Of a stretch of 64,000 nucleotides of DNA, positions 46,477 to 53,749 are shown piece by piece. The position numbers and the translations under genes were made by a program. The DNA comes from an uncultured bacterium. GTDB lineage: Bacteria > Bacillota > Clostridia > UBA1381. Below the pieces are notes generated by a model. It did no database searches. It saw only the letters and a list, made by a program, of their open reading frames with translations, and was not told the DNA's origin. The stretch lies in contig CAJMRL010000001.1 in the NCBI GenBank assembly GCA_905215805.1, positions 62,001 through 126,000 of the forward strand, given 5' to 3'. Position 1 is the first letter of the stretch. Each line of letters starts with the position of its first letter.

Positions 46477-46639
46477 TAAATTGTTTTTAATGATATGTTT
46501 TTTCATATTCGGGATAGTTTTTTTTCTATCCCGTACATATAATATTGAGTATTACAAAAGAATTTATAACCTGATTTATGCTTATATTATCCGTTCCAGA
46601 TAAATTTTCAAAAAAATCAAAAAAATTTTAAAAAAAGTA

Positions 46640-46668
46640 TTGACAAATTGATCTTTTTCTGTTATACT
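46640..46668 (+). promoter_or_regulatory. Promoter of the tRNA operon
   Basis: TTGACA (46640-46645), 17-base spacer, TATACT (46663-46668), about 50 bases before tRNA-Gly. Near consensus, as expected for stable RNA. Confidence 0.9.
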
Positions 46669-46716
46669 GTATAAGTCATCAGCGATAAGGACAACTTAAT
46701 AAAACACTTTAAACAT

Positions 46717-46790
46717 GCGGGTGTAGTTCAATGGTAGAATCCCAGCCTTCCAAGCTGGTCGTGTGGGTTCGATTCCCATCACCCGCTCCA
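46717..46790 (+). tRNA. tRNA-Gly (TCC)
   Basis: Cloverleaf with acceptor GCGGGTG/CACCCGC, anticodon loop CTTCCAA (anticodon TCC) and T-loop GGTTCGATTCC. CCA is encoded. First of five clustered tRNAs. Confidence 0.97.
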
Positions 46791-46795
46791 TTTGT

Positions 46796-46869
<74 letters not shown>

Positions 46870-46946
46870 CTTCCTTTTTAAGGGTATAAATTAACATGGT
46901 GGGAACGGACTTTGTTTGCATCAGTTTAAAAATTGTATGTTTATAT

Positions 46947-47024
46947 GGTGGATGTAGTTCAGTTGGTTAGAGCGTCAGTTTGTGGCACTGAATGTCGTGG
47001 GTTCGAGTCCCACTATCCACCCCA
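46947..47024 (+). tRNA. tRNA-His (GTG)
   Basis: Acceptor GTGGATG/TATCCAC with the extra 5' G characteristic of tRNA-His paired to C at the discriminator; anticodon loop TTGTGGC (anticodon GTG). CCA is encoded. Confidence 0.97.
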
Positions 47025-47045
47025 TTTTCATCTTTTTTTAAATTT

Positions 47046-47119
47046 GGGGATATAGCCAAGTTGGTAAGGCACCGGATTTTGATTCCGGCATTTCGTAGGT
47101 TCGAGTCCTGCTATCCCTG
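47046..47119 (+). tRNA. tRNA-Gln (TTG)
   Basis: Acceptor GGGGATA/TATCCCT with a G-U first pair, anticodon loop TTTTGAT (anticodon TTG), T-loop GGTTCGAGTCC. CCA is not encoded. Confidence 0.95.
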
Positions 47120-47125
47120 TAATTC

Positions 47126-47198
47126 GGGCCATTAGCTCAGTTGGCAGAGCACTTGACTTTTAATCAAGTTGTCCGGAGTTCGAATCTCCGATGGCTCA
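47126..47198 (+). tRNA. tRNA-Lys (TTT)
   Basis: Acceptor GGGCCAT/ATGGCTC, anticodon stem CTTGA/TCAAG with loop CTTTTAA (anticodon TTT), T-loop AGTTCGAATCT. CCA is not encoded. Last tRNA; accessory DNA begins directly after its terminator. Confidence 0.97.
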
Positions 47199-47204
47199 TA
47201 GGTG

Positions 47205-47242
47205 AAAGACGGCTTAACCGTGCGGATTAAGCCGTCTTTCTA
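47205..47242 (+). terminator. Terminator of the tRNA operon
   Basis: AAAGACGGCTTAA (47205-47217) pairs with TTAAGCCGTCTTT (47227-47239), a perfect 13-bp stem, followed by TTTC. It lies 6 bases after tRNA-Lys. Confidence 0.88.
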
Positions 47243-47263
47243 TTGATTTAAATTCTTTAGTTT

Positions 47264-47380
47264 CTATGAGTTGACTATATTTTGACTATCAGAGTTTTCG
47301 TTTTGCAAATTGAATATATTGTTGATTTTATCACCGATGCCATTTGCTTCAAGCTTATTTTTGTATAATATAATTTAGGG
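47264..47380 (-). pseudogene. Short open remnant, possibly an integrase tail
   Basis: A minus-strand open stretch with no start reads KLEANGIGDKINNIFNLQ and ends in TAG at 47264-47266. It sits within 70 bases of a tRNA-Lys 3' end, where integrase gene 3' ends often lie, so a leftover integrase C-terminus is possible. Too short for a family call. The rest of 47199-47487 holds nothing else I can support. Confidence 0.25.
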
Positions 47381-47487
47381 CATAAGTATGTATTCGTCTT
47401 GAACGTTCCGTCTAAGTAACGTCTGTTTTTAAATATATTCGTGACGAAACTGTATGTGAGCTTTTTGCCACGCTGATTTTTTACTCC

Positions 47488-47805
47488 TTACTCAATAAGA
47501 GAATTTAGTATGCTCCGCGCGCTTTCGCCGCTTGCGTATCTTATGAAAATATCCTGTACGATAGGCGCTTTTTCGGGATCGGGCTGAAAGTGCTTGTTTT
47601 CATCGATCCGATAGCCGAATGTCAAAGCTCCGCCGTTGAATTTCCCGTTCAGAACATTTTCTGTCATGCCGCGGCTGACTTTCATAGACAGGTCTTTTAT
47701 GTAGTATACCGAGAAACCTTCAAAGATGCTTTCCATAAGCTGACCTTCTATTGATTCCTCGCGCTGATTGTCCGAGGAGTATCTTGCATATATAACTGCT
47801 CTCAT
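47488..47805 (-). pseudogene. Internally deleted serine recombinase
   Basis: 105 residues. The start MRAVIYARYSSDNQREESI is the N-terminus of a large serine recombinase (catalytic Ser in YARYSS). After EGQL it jumps to MESIFEGFSVYY, then VSRGMTENVLNGKFNGG and FGYRIDENKHF, which normally lie some 100 residues later. The central catalytic region (R residues of the resolvase core) and the whole C-terminus are missing. The deletion kept frame, but the protein cannot recombine. It follows the XRE gene by 3 bases. A remnant of a decayed mobile element. Confidence 0.8.
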
Positions 47806-47808
47806 GTT

Positions 47809-48174
47809 TTAATTATCACGCTCCTTGCTTTTGTCCATTAAATCAAATAATGATTGTTTTAACTTTGCGTTCAGCGGTGACTGTGGGTCAAAGCACATTT
47901 CTATGAATTGTTTGAATTGTTCGTTGTTGGTATCGAATTTTGGCTTGAACTCATATGTCATGCCCTCAGGTCTGTCCGTGCGTCCATAGAGATAATCCAT
48001 CGACACATTGAAGTAATCGGCGTACCGAAGCATCAGTGTGCAGTTCGGCTCAGATTGATCATTTTCAAAGCGGTTTATTGCCGACTGTGAAGAGCCGATC
48101 TCTTTTGCGAATTTAGCCTGTGACATCATCGTGCTTTCGCGCAGCGAACGCAGCCTGTTTCCTAATCCTTTCAT
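47809..48174 (-). CDS. XRE-family transcriptional regulator
   Basis: 121 residues. HTH_3 domain at residues 5-60 (LRSLRESTMMSQAKFAKEIGSSQSAINRFE) with the usual tail DYFNVSMDYLYGRTDRPEG. C-terminal 50 residues are helical and acidic/basic mixed. AGGAGG precedes the ATG. Sits upstream of the recombinase remnant and probably belonged to the same lost element. Confidence 0.88.
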   Translation of the reverse strand: MKGLGNRLRSLRESTMMSQAKFAKEIGSSQSAINRFENDQSEPNCTLMLRYADYFNVSMDYLYGRTDRPEGMTYEFKPKFDTNNEQFKQFIEMCFDPQSPLNAKLKQSLFDLMDKSKERDN

Positions 48175-48279
48175 TGCTGACCTCCTGAATTCTTATTGAT
48201 CATATTATAACCCATATTAAGATTTTTATCAACCCTATATAATGATTTTATGAAAACCACACACTTTCAATTTACGAAC

Positions 48280-48325
48280 AAAGGATATCGATAAACACAG
48301 CAATGTTCATCAATATCCTTTGTTT
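48280..48325. terminator. Hairpin after the methyltransferase gene
   Basis: AAAGGATAT (48280-48288) pairs with ATATCCTTT (48313-48321) with an A/T-rich interior. T-rich on the plus strand; on the minus strand, where the gene lies, no U tract follows, so its direction is unsure. Confidence 0.45.
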
Positions 48326-48328
48326 ATT

Positions 48329-49084
48329 TTACTTTTCCGCAACGATGATATATCTGTGTGCAGTTCCCTTTATCGAACCTTCAGCGGTTAGGATTTTCTG
48401 TGCCTTAAGCAACCTATCGAAACAGCTTTCCACAGAAAAGCCGCGGAACTCCCATTCGATAATTTTTGCAAACCACACCAAGGCGCCGATATCAAAGAAT
48501 TCGATCGCGGGGAATGCCTCATCCGCATATAAAATCGAAAAGCCCGCAGAACGGAACTCTCGCTGCTGGTCAGCAAGATTGAGCCCCCGGAACGGCTTGG
48601 GCGTTCCGGGGAGCAGCAATTCGACAAGATCACGCTCATTATCCTCGCCCACCTGCTCGGTTATAAATATCCCGCCCGGCTTTAATATACGATGCAGTTC
48701 GGCAGGAACGTAATTCCCATGACGGTTGATGATAATGTCAAATTCATCATCATAAAACGGTAGGCTTGAATAGTCGGTCGCTTCTCGAAAATCGATACCT
48801 GACCGCAGTAGCGTTTTCCTGCATAATTCAACATTCGGAGGATATCCCTCCGTGGCGCTTGTGTTATCGGCAGAATGATTTAAAGATAAGAGAAATTCAC
48901 CGCCGCCTGTGTCTATATCAAGCAGTTTTTTATCATACGTTAAATATGAGCGTACGATTTTTTCGTAGTCCCACGGCAGGGGATGATTTTTATATCTGTC
49001 TTTTATATGAGAAAAATCCCAGCCATGTATATGAGCCTGTTTCTCCTCGGATGTCCAAAACTCCTTTAATTCTTTTTCTGTCAT
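48329..49084 (-). CDS. SAM-dependent methyltransferase (class I)
   Basis: 251 residues from ATG 49084 (AAGGAG 9 bases upstream). Motif I KLLDIDTGGGEFLLSL, motif II-like ATEGYPPNVEL, motif IV-like FDIIINRHGNYVPAELHRILKPGGIFI (methyltransferase_11 pattern). A helical C-terminal part may bind the substrate. Similar clostridial proteins are annotated only as class I methyltransferases; substrate unknown. Stand-alone gene. Confidence 0.85.
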   Translation of the reverse strand: MTEKELKEFWTSEEKQAHIHGWDFSHIKDRYKNHPLPWDYEKIVRSYLTYDKKLLDIDTGGGEFLLSLNHSADNTSATEGYPPNVELCRKTLLRSGIDFREATDYSSLPFYDDEFDIIINRHGNYVPAELHRILKPGGIFITEQVGEDNERDLVELLLPGTPKPFRGLNLADQQREFRSAGFSILYADEAFPAIEFFDIGALVWFAKIIEWEFRGFSVESCFDRLLKAQKILTAEGSIKGTAHRYIIVAEK

Positions 49085-49414
49085 TTTCAACTACTCCTTT
49101 TCAAAATCTTATTGTTTGATAGGTGCAGTCAACCGACAACATCAATGTTTACTCAATACAGTCTGCTGTCGGACTTTAAAACTGCACCGAGTAGTTACCT
49201 CGCATAAACATTATATGCACCGCCTTTCTATGCTCCAGGGAAATAAGCCGGGTAATATGTTAAAAGGGTTTGGGAATATCCCAAGAGATCATATCAAATT
49301 TTCGTGAGTGTGGCTACACTTGCTTTGCTTGCTATTCTGCAAAAATAGCAAGTGCAAGGAATTTGGTTTTTGCGAAATGGTACTATTTTGCTTTGATTGC
49401 TGTTTTGCTGAATT
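49085..49414. other. Intergenic stretch without a supported gene
   Basis: 330 bases between the methyltransferase and the HAD pseudogene. It has a small hairpin (CTTGCTATT/AATAGCAAG at about 49327-49351) and short frames without ribosome sites. I see no gene; it may be decayed sequence. Confidence 0.5.
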
Positions 49415-50038
49415 TTATAAATATGAGAGTATCTCTCCGATACTTTTTACTGTGTGATCAGCTATGTTTTCAGTATTTTTTATATCAGCCATACCGCCAA
49501 AACCCTGTTTTACCCATATCGTGTGCATGCCTAACTGCTTTGCGGGAATAATATCGTTATCCAACCTATCGCCTATCATGACTGCATTTTCAGCCGCACA
49601 GTTCGCCTGTTAGAGAGCCAGTCGGAATATTGTCGGATCGGGTTTGGCAACACCTGCTTCTGCGGATGAGACCGTCAGACAGATATATTCACCGATCCCC
49701 ATTTTGTTGAGCCGCTCCTGTGTTCCGGGAAGTTGATTTGCAATAATACCGATTTTGTACCGTTTTGATAATGCGTACAAAGCTGAAACTGTTTCCGGGT
49801 ACAAAACTTCATCCTCACTGTGCCATGGGGTTCTGTTAAGCCCAAAGAAGCGTACGGCTTCATTGTAGGCATTAAGCCCTTGTTTCGCAAAATCGACCAT
49901 TGCATTGTAAAATCGTTCGTAAGAAATATCACGGTTCTTTATGGTGTCCCGAATCCTATGCTCATATGCCTTGCTCTCGTCCACAAGTGTTGAGCCTATG
50001 TCAAAGAACAGCCATTGAATATCTGTAAATTTAGACAT
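49415..50038 (-). pseudogene. HAD-family hydrolase interrupted by one stop codon
   Basis: The minus-strand frame is 208 codons long with a single TAA at 49610-49612. Upstream: FFDIGSTLVDESKAYEHR (motif I, with Asp-x-x-x), IGIIANQLPGTQ (motif II) and AKPDPTIFRLAL. Directly after the stop the same frame continues QANCAAENAVMIGDRLDNDI, the motif IV of HAD proteins, then HTIWVKQGFGG and a natural end at 49415. All four HAD motifs exist across the stop. It is a YjjG/HAD-like phosphatase. Either a recent nonsense mutation or a sequence error; the 142-residue product alone lacks motif IV. Confidence 0.88.
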
Positions 50039-50062
50039 GGATGGACCTCATTATTTTATTTG

Positions 50063-50632
50063 TTAATTCGTTGGTGGGCAAAGCTCAAAATCATCATCGC
50101 ATTCGGCGATGAAATCTATTTCATAATACAAATCTGTCAGATTCTCATAAACACCCCAGCCAAATCGACTTGTGGCAGCTATTATATTTTCAATAACAGG
50201 TTTTATATCCTCAAACTTAGCACGATCGTTCTGTTTGTTTATCAGTTTTACGGCATTGCCGAACATCGACACAAGACTATTGTAAAATGGAGCATCTATA
50301 TCGCCGAAGTTAAAACTTAGCTGTACACATGAATTAACATAATACAACATCATATCAATAATGGTAAAATCATCGTGACATATTTTTTTGAATTCTGACA
50401 CAGCTGACTTTGCGGAATGCAAGTCTATGTAATGGCCCCATATTCCCGCATCTATTCTTTTTTTATATGTTGCAGCAACGTCTGATGTTGTTGCCGGATC
50501 TATTATCATTGATATTTGTTGCTGCGCCGATTGATTATTCTTGTATAGATCTGATATAAGTTTGATCAATTCATCCTTATCATAGTTGGACAGCTGCTTT
50601 TTTAATTCTCTTATTCCTAATTTCCTGGACAT
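50063..50632 (-). CDS. Hypothetical protein (DUF6155-like)
   Basis: 189 residues from ATG 50632 (AAGGAG 8 bases upstream). Starts MSRKLGIRELKKQLSNYDKDELIKLISDLYKNN, a typical lead of an uncharacterised helical family (DUF6155-like, from memory). No catalytic motif, no signal. It follows the UPF0158-like gene by 5 bases and is co-transcribed with it. Confidence 0.75.
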   Translation of the reverse strand: MSRKLGIRELKKQLSNYDKDELIKLISDLYKNNQSAQQQISMIIDPATTSDVAATYKKRIDAGIWGHYIDLHSAKSAVSEFKKICHDDFTIIDMMLYYVNSCVQLSFNFGDIDAPFYNSLVSMFGNAVKLINKQNDRAKFEDIKPVIENIIAATSRFGWGVYENLTDLYYEIDFIAECDDDFELCPPTN

Positions 50633-50637
50633 TCTAT

Positions 50638-51054
50638 TCACTCCTTGTAGGGTATATTATTTCCTTTGCACCATTCTATCGCAATATCGCGGAGCTTTTG
50701 CTCCTTAAAGCTATACCATTGCTTTTCAACTCCCTTATATCTTGCCATGTCCTTGAATCTTCTGAAAGCTCCGCGTCCATTTATGGCAATATAGAATTCT
50801 CCCTGAATGTTTTCAGGAAGAGTTTCAATAAAATCCTCCATTATGGAATACTCGTTTATATCATACTGGGATGGGATCCGAATAAATCTGTCTCCGTACA
50901 GTTCTTCAAATTCATCCATATCCTCAATATCATCGGCACCATAAATTTCTCCGGATGTTACGCAAATGATACTCATTGTCTTTTTGTCTAAATAAGAATC
51001 CATTTCGTCAAATTGCATATCCATTGAATCGATTAAATCTTGCAGGTCTAACAT
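50638..51054 (-). CDS. UPF0158-family protein
   Basis: 138 residues, acidic. Pattern LIDSMDMQFDEMDSYLDKKT near the start, then RFIRIPSQYDINEYSIMEDFIETLP and GRGAFRRFKDMARYKGVEKQWYSFKEQ match UPF0158, an uncharacterised but widespread bacterial family. AGGAGAG precedes the ATG. In an operon with the following hypothetical gene and 20 bases after the XRE regulator. Confidence 0.85.
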   Translation of the reverse strand: MLDLQDLIDSMDMQFDEMDSYLDKKTMSIICVTSGEIYGADDIEDMDEFEELYGDRFIRIPSQYDINEYSIMEDFIETLPENIQGEFYIAINGRGAFRRFKDMARYKGVEKQWYSFKEQKLRDIAIEWCKGNNIPYKE

Positions 51055-51074
51055 TGTTTTGCTCTCCTTTCGAG

Positions 51075-51599
51075 TTATTGTTCTTTATTGATTTTCAAAG
51101 CCGAGTAATAAGCAAGTGTCTGATCCTGCCATTTCTCATACTTTTCTTTTGAGATCGCACCGGAGCGCAGCTCCTCCTGCATATCTGCCCAATCCTCGAG
51201 GAACAGGCATATATCGGTGTTGAGGTCGGCTGCCTTGCCGTTAAATTTTATGGAACATTCCCATGTGCTATGTCTCGGCGGTCTGCGGACTTCTATTTCA
51301 AAGTTCAAGCCCTTGGCTTTTTCCAACTCAAACAGAAGCCTCATCACATCAGCCATGCATGTCAGACTATTATCTGCGCGTTCTGCGTCATAGCCCAATA
51401 GGTATGTAAAAGTTGTATCCAATGCCTTTGCGAGTTCGTTTATCATGCTGATGGATATCTCTATCTCTCCGGTTTCATATTTTTGTATAGTGCGCAGCGA
51501 TTTGCCGAGGATGTCCGCCAATTCCTGCTGACCATATCCCTTTTGCCTGCGAAGAACACGTATTCTGTATCCGATTGAATTTTCATCTATTTTCTTCAT
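51075..51599 (-). CDS. XRE-family transcriptional regulator
   Basis: 174 residues from ATG 51599, with GAGGTG 6 bases upstream. HTH_3 domain at about 8-62 (IRVLRRQKGYGQQELADILGKSLRTIQKYETGEIEISISMI). The C-terminal part (75-174) is unassigned; it includes LTCMADVMRLLFELEKAKGLNFEI and a C-terminal helical tail. Leads the short operon with the UPF0158-like gene. Confidence 0.88.
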   Translation of the reverse strand: MKKIDENSIGYRIRVLRRQKGYGQQELADILGKSLRTIQKYETGEIEISISMINELAKALDTTFTYLLGYDAERADNSLTCMADVMRLLFELEKAKGLNFEIEVRRPPRHSTWECSIKFNGKAADLNTDICLFLEDWADMQEELRSGAISKEKYEKWQDQTLAYYSALKINKEQ

Positions 51600-51769
51600 C
51601 TGATCCACCTCATAAACATCATAGCATATCTATGAAGGAATTGCAAGTGCATATTGTAAAATATTTTATAAACTGTTGACAAAAGAATAAAGATATATTA
51701 TAATAAATGCGAATTATAAATACATATACAATTCATCTATTTAAATAAAAAACTAATAAATAATACATA

Positions 51770-52195
51770 TTGAATGAGGAAGGAGGGATAAGTATAGAAA
51801 CAGTATTACTCAAAATAGAAAGAGACAAAAACGGAGCCCTGCCGAGAATGACACCGGCACAGCATAAGAGAGTGTGTTCGCTGATACGTAATACCTGCTG
51901 CAACTACATTGACGGAGAATGTATAGCTCTGAACTGTAAGTGCGTGCAGTGTCAGTCGTATTCGGTCTGCTGTAAATGGTTCCGACAAGCAGTGCTGCCA
52001 CAGGACAAGGCGCTGTTAGCGGAACTGATCGGCAGGGAAAACAAGAAGCATTGTACAATATGCGGGAAACCGTTTATACCAGGCTCGAACCGAGCTAAAT
52101 ATTGTTCGGGATGTTCAATAAATGAGAGGAAAAGGAAAAAGGCAAGAAATGAACGCAGATACAGGGAATGTAAACGTGGTCATTTAGAGGATTAA
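51770..52195 (+). CDS. Cysteine-rich (VLP-type) mobile-element protein, copy 1
   Basis: 141 residues with paired cysteines: TCCNYIDGEC, ALNCKCVQCQSYSVCCKW, then a CTICGKPF ... KYCSGCS zinc ribbon and a basic helix (NERKRKKARNERRYRECKRG). Such proteins accompany relaxase genes in clostridial mobilisable elements; DNA binding is likely. The ATG has no ribosome site, whereas AAGGAGGG lies within the frame at 51780-51787, so a later start, possibly an ATA codon at 51794, should be considered. Its 3' end forms a hairpin arm with the downstream gap. Confidence 0.75.
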   Translation: MNEEGGISIETVLLKIERDKNGALPRMTPAQHKRVCSLIRNTCCNYIDGECIALNCKCVQCQSYSVCCKWFRQAVLPQDKALLAELIGRENKKHCTICGKPFIPGSNRAKYCSGCSINERKRKKARNERRYRECKRGHLED

Positions 52196-52310
52196 AAATC
52201 GCATAAACACTGCGTTTTCGGAAGATGCAGACGACTATGATGTATAGTTATATTCTGACACAAGAAAATACACTTCTAAATGACCACAAAATCTAGAATG
52301 AAAGGAGGCT
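52082..52310 (+). repeat. Inverted long repeat, copy 1 (pairs with 63790-64000)
   Basis: The end of the cysteine-rich gene, the hairpin arms and the start of the small downstream gene are repeated in reverse orientation at 63790-64000. Coding and arm sequences match closely; the sequence between the arms has diverged. Confidence 0.85.
52176..52287 (+). repeat. Conserved 13-bp hairpin arms around the intergenic gap, copy 1
   Basis: GTGGTCATTTAGA (52176-52188, inside the cysteine-rich gene's last codons) pairs perfectly with TCTAAATGACCAC (52275-52287, 11 bases before the small gene's ATG). The same pair flanks the equivalent gap at the other module copy (63913-63925 with 63814-63826), although the sequence between differs. 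Confidence 0.85.
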
Positions 52311-52469
52311 TTATATACGGAGGTACATAGCGAGCTGAATAAAGATATCCCTCAGCATGAGATAGAAGCTCTTGCGAGATGCATATTTCCCACGATACAA
52401 CAGTTTTATGACAGTGAGGAAGGCAAGTGTGAATTTGAAGAATGGAAACGGAAACAGGAAATGAAGTGA
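52298..52469 (+). CDS. Small conserved protein of the cysteine-rich module, copy 1
   Basis: The conserved frame reads HEIEALARCIFPTIQQFY and then SEEGKCEFEEWKRKQ, ending in TGA at 52467-52469. The only ATG (52298, next to AAAGGAGG) is one base out of frame with it: a +1 shift after ATG-AAA-GGA would give MKGALYTEVHSELNK. The second copy in the window has the same offset. Other options are a CTG at 52335 behind GGAGGT. About 55 residues; function unknown. Confidence 0.6.
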
Positions 52470-52573
52470 ATATAGATTGGGAACTCTTGGTGATAGCTGT
52501 AAAACTGTTGCTGAGAGTTCTTTTGCATTGAAAGTTAAGCCCTAAACAGCTATTATAAATAGGGTTATAAATA

Positions 52574-52641
52574 ATTAATTTAATCAAATTCAAAAAAATG
52601 ATTAAATTAATCTTGACATATGTCAAAAAATATATTATAAT
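52574..52641 (+). promoter_or_regulatory. Promoter and operators of the Fic/restriction operon
   Basis: TTGACA (52613-52618), 17-base spacer, TATAAT (52636-52641): consensus. A perfect palindrome TTGACATATGTCAA (52613-52626) covers the -35. Just upstream, ATTAATTTAATCA (52574-52586) and TGATTAAATTAAT (52599-52611) form a perfect 13-bp inverted repeat. Tight repression is likely, perhaps by the Fic protein's C-terminal winged helix or a nearby XRE protein. Confidence 0.85.
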
Positions 52642-52687
52642 ATAACTATGTCATAATAAAATAATTGACTAAATTGAAGAGGTAAAT

Positions 52688-53746
52688 ATGAGAATATATA
52701 ACTACAAAAATAAATTGGAGAATGTTTTGACACCGGAAATAGTGTCTATGCTTACACAAATACACGAGTATAAAGGAAAACAGAATTTACTTGATGGCTC
52801 GAACACGGCTATTCTTGATCAGCTTGTTGAGATAGCCAAAATACAAAGTACAGAAGCATCTAATAAGATTGAAGGGATTTTTACGTCTGATGACAGGTTA
52901 AAAAAACTTGCGTTATCGAAGACAAATCCCAAAAACAGAGCTGAGGAAGAGATTGCCGGATATCGAGATGTTCTTAATACCATCCATTCCTCTTATGAGG
53001 GGATACCATTAAAACCAAATATCATTTTGCAGCTTCACAGGGACTTATATAGATTTAATGCTGTCACCTATGGTGGACAATATAAAAATGTTGATAATGT
53101 GATAGCTGAGGAAGATACGGCGGGAAATAAACACATGCGTTTTCAACAGGTGGAAGCATGGGAAGTGCCGGATCATATGGAAAGAGCGTGTGCGGCATTT
53201 AATGAGGCTGTAGCTTTGGAAGAAATGGATCCATTACTTGCCATGCCGATGTTTGTTCTTGATTTTCTTTGTATACATCCTTTTAATGATGGAAACGGCC
53301 GCATGAGCAGACTGCTAACACTTTTATTGCTGTATCGGAACGGGTATATTGTAGGGAAGTATATAAGTATAGAAAAACTAATAGAAACAACAAAGGATAA
53401 TTATTATGAAGCATTAAAAAATAGTTCTATAGGATGGCACGATAACGAAAATGATTACAATTCGTTTATAAAATATATGCTTTCTGTTATTCTCGCAGCT
53501 TACAGAGAATTAGATCAGGGTATGCAGACAGTATCTGATGAAAAACTTTCAAAACCCGAAAGAGTGGCGAGCGTAATAGAGAGTACATGGGGAAGGATAA
53601 CAAAGAAAATCATATTAGATAAGTGTCCCGATATAAGTGAGACCACCGTGCAAAGAACGCTGGCTGATTTGCTTAAGGAACACAGGATTATTAAAATAGG
53701 CGGAGGAAGATATACGTCTTATATCTGGAACAGGGAGGAAGAATAA
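52688..53746 (+). CDS. Fic-family AMP-transferase-like protein with wHTH
   Basis: 352 residues. The Fic_N region carries an inhibitory-helix-like motif (QSTEASNKIEGIFTSDDR, matching (S/T)xxxE(G/N)), the Fic core has HPFNDGNGRMSRLL (HPFx(D/E)GNGR, catalytic His near residue 197), and the C-terminus (about 290-345) is a winged helix. Fic proteins transfer AMP or similar groups to target proteins; this layout is common in bacteria and self-inhibited. Start has GAAGAGG upstream. The hsdM ATG is 4 bases after its stop, so it heads the restriction operon. Confidence 0.93.
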   Translation: MRIYNYKNKLENVLTPEIVSMLTQIHEYKGKQNLLDGSNTAILDQLVEIAKIQSTEASNKIEGIFTSDDRLKKLALSKTNPKNRAEEEIAGYRDVLNTIHSSYEGIPLKPNIILQLHRDLYRFNAVTYGGQYKNVDNVIAEEDTAGNKHMRFQQVEAWEVPDHMERACAAFNEAVALEEMDPLLAMPMFVLDFLCIHPFNDGNGRMSRLLTLLLLYRNGYIVGKYISIEKLIETTKDNYYEALKNSSIGWHDNENDYNSFIKYMLSVILAAYRELDQGMQTVSDEKLSKPERVASVIESTWGRITKKIILDKCPDISETTVQRTLADLLKEHRIIKIGGGRYTSYIWNREEE

Positions 53747-53749
53747 AGT

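Noticed and set aside
46510..46533. Hairpin CGGGATAG/CTATCCCG after the cysteine desulfurase gene as a terminator
   Set aside because: Stem is good but the T run is in the loop and no U tract follows; not confident enough to list.
52276..52626. Minus-strand 116-residue frame before the fic gene
   Set aside because: It runs antisense through the small module gene and the promoter inverted repeats, with no ribosome site and no motif.
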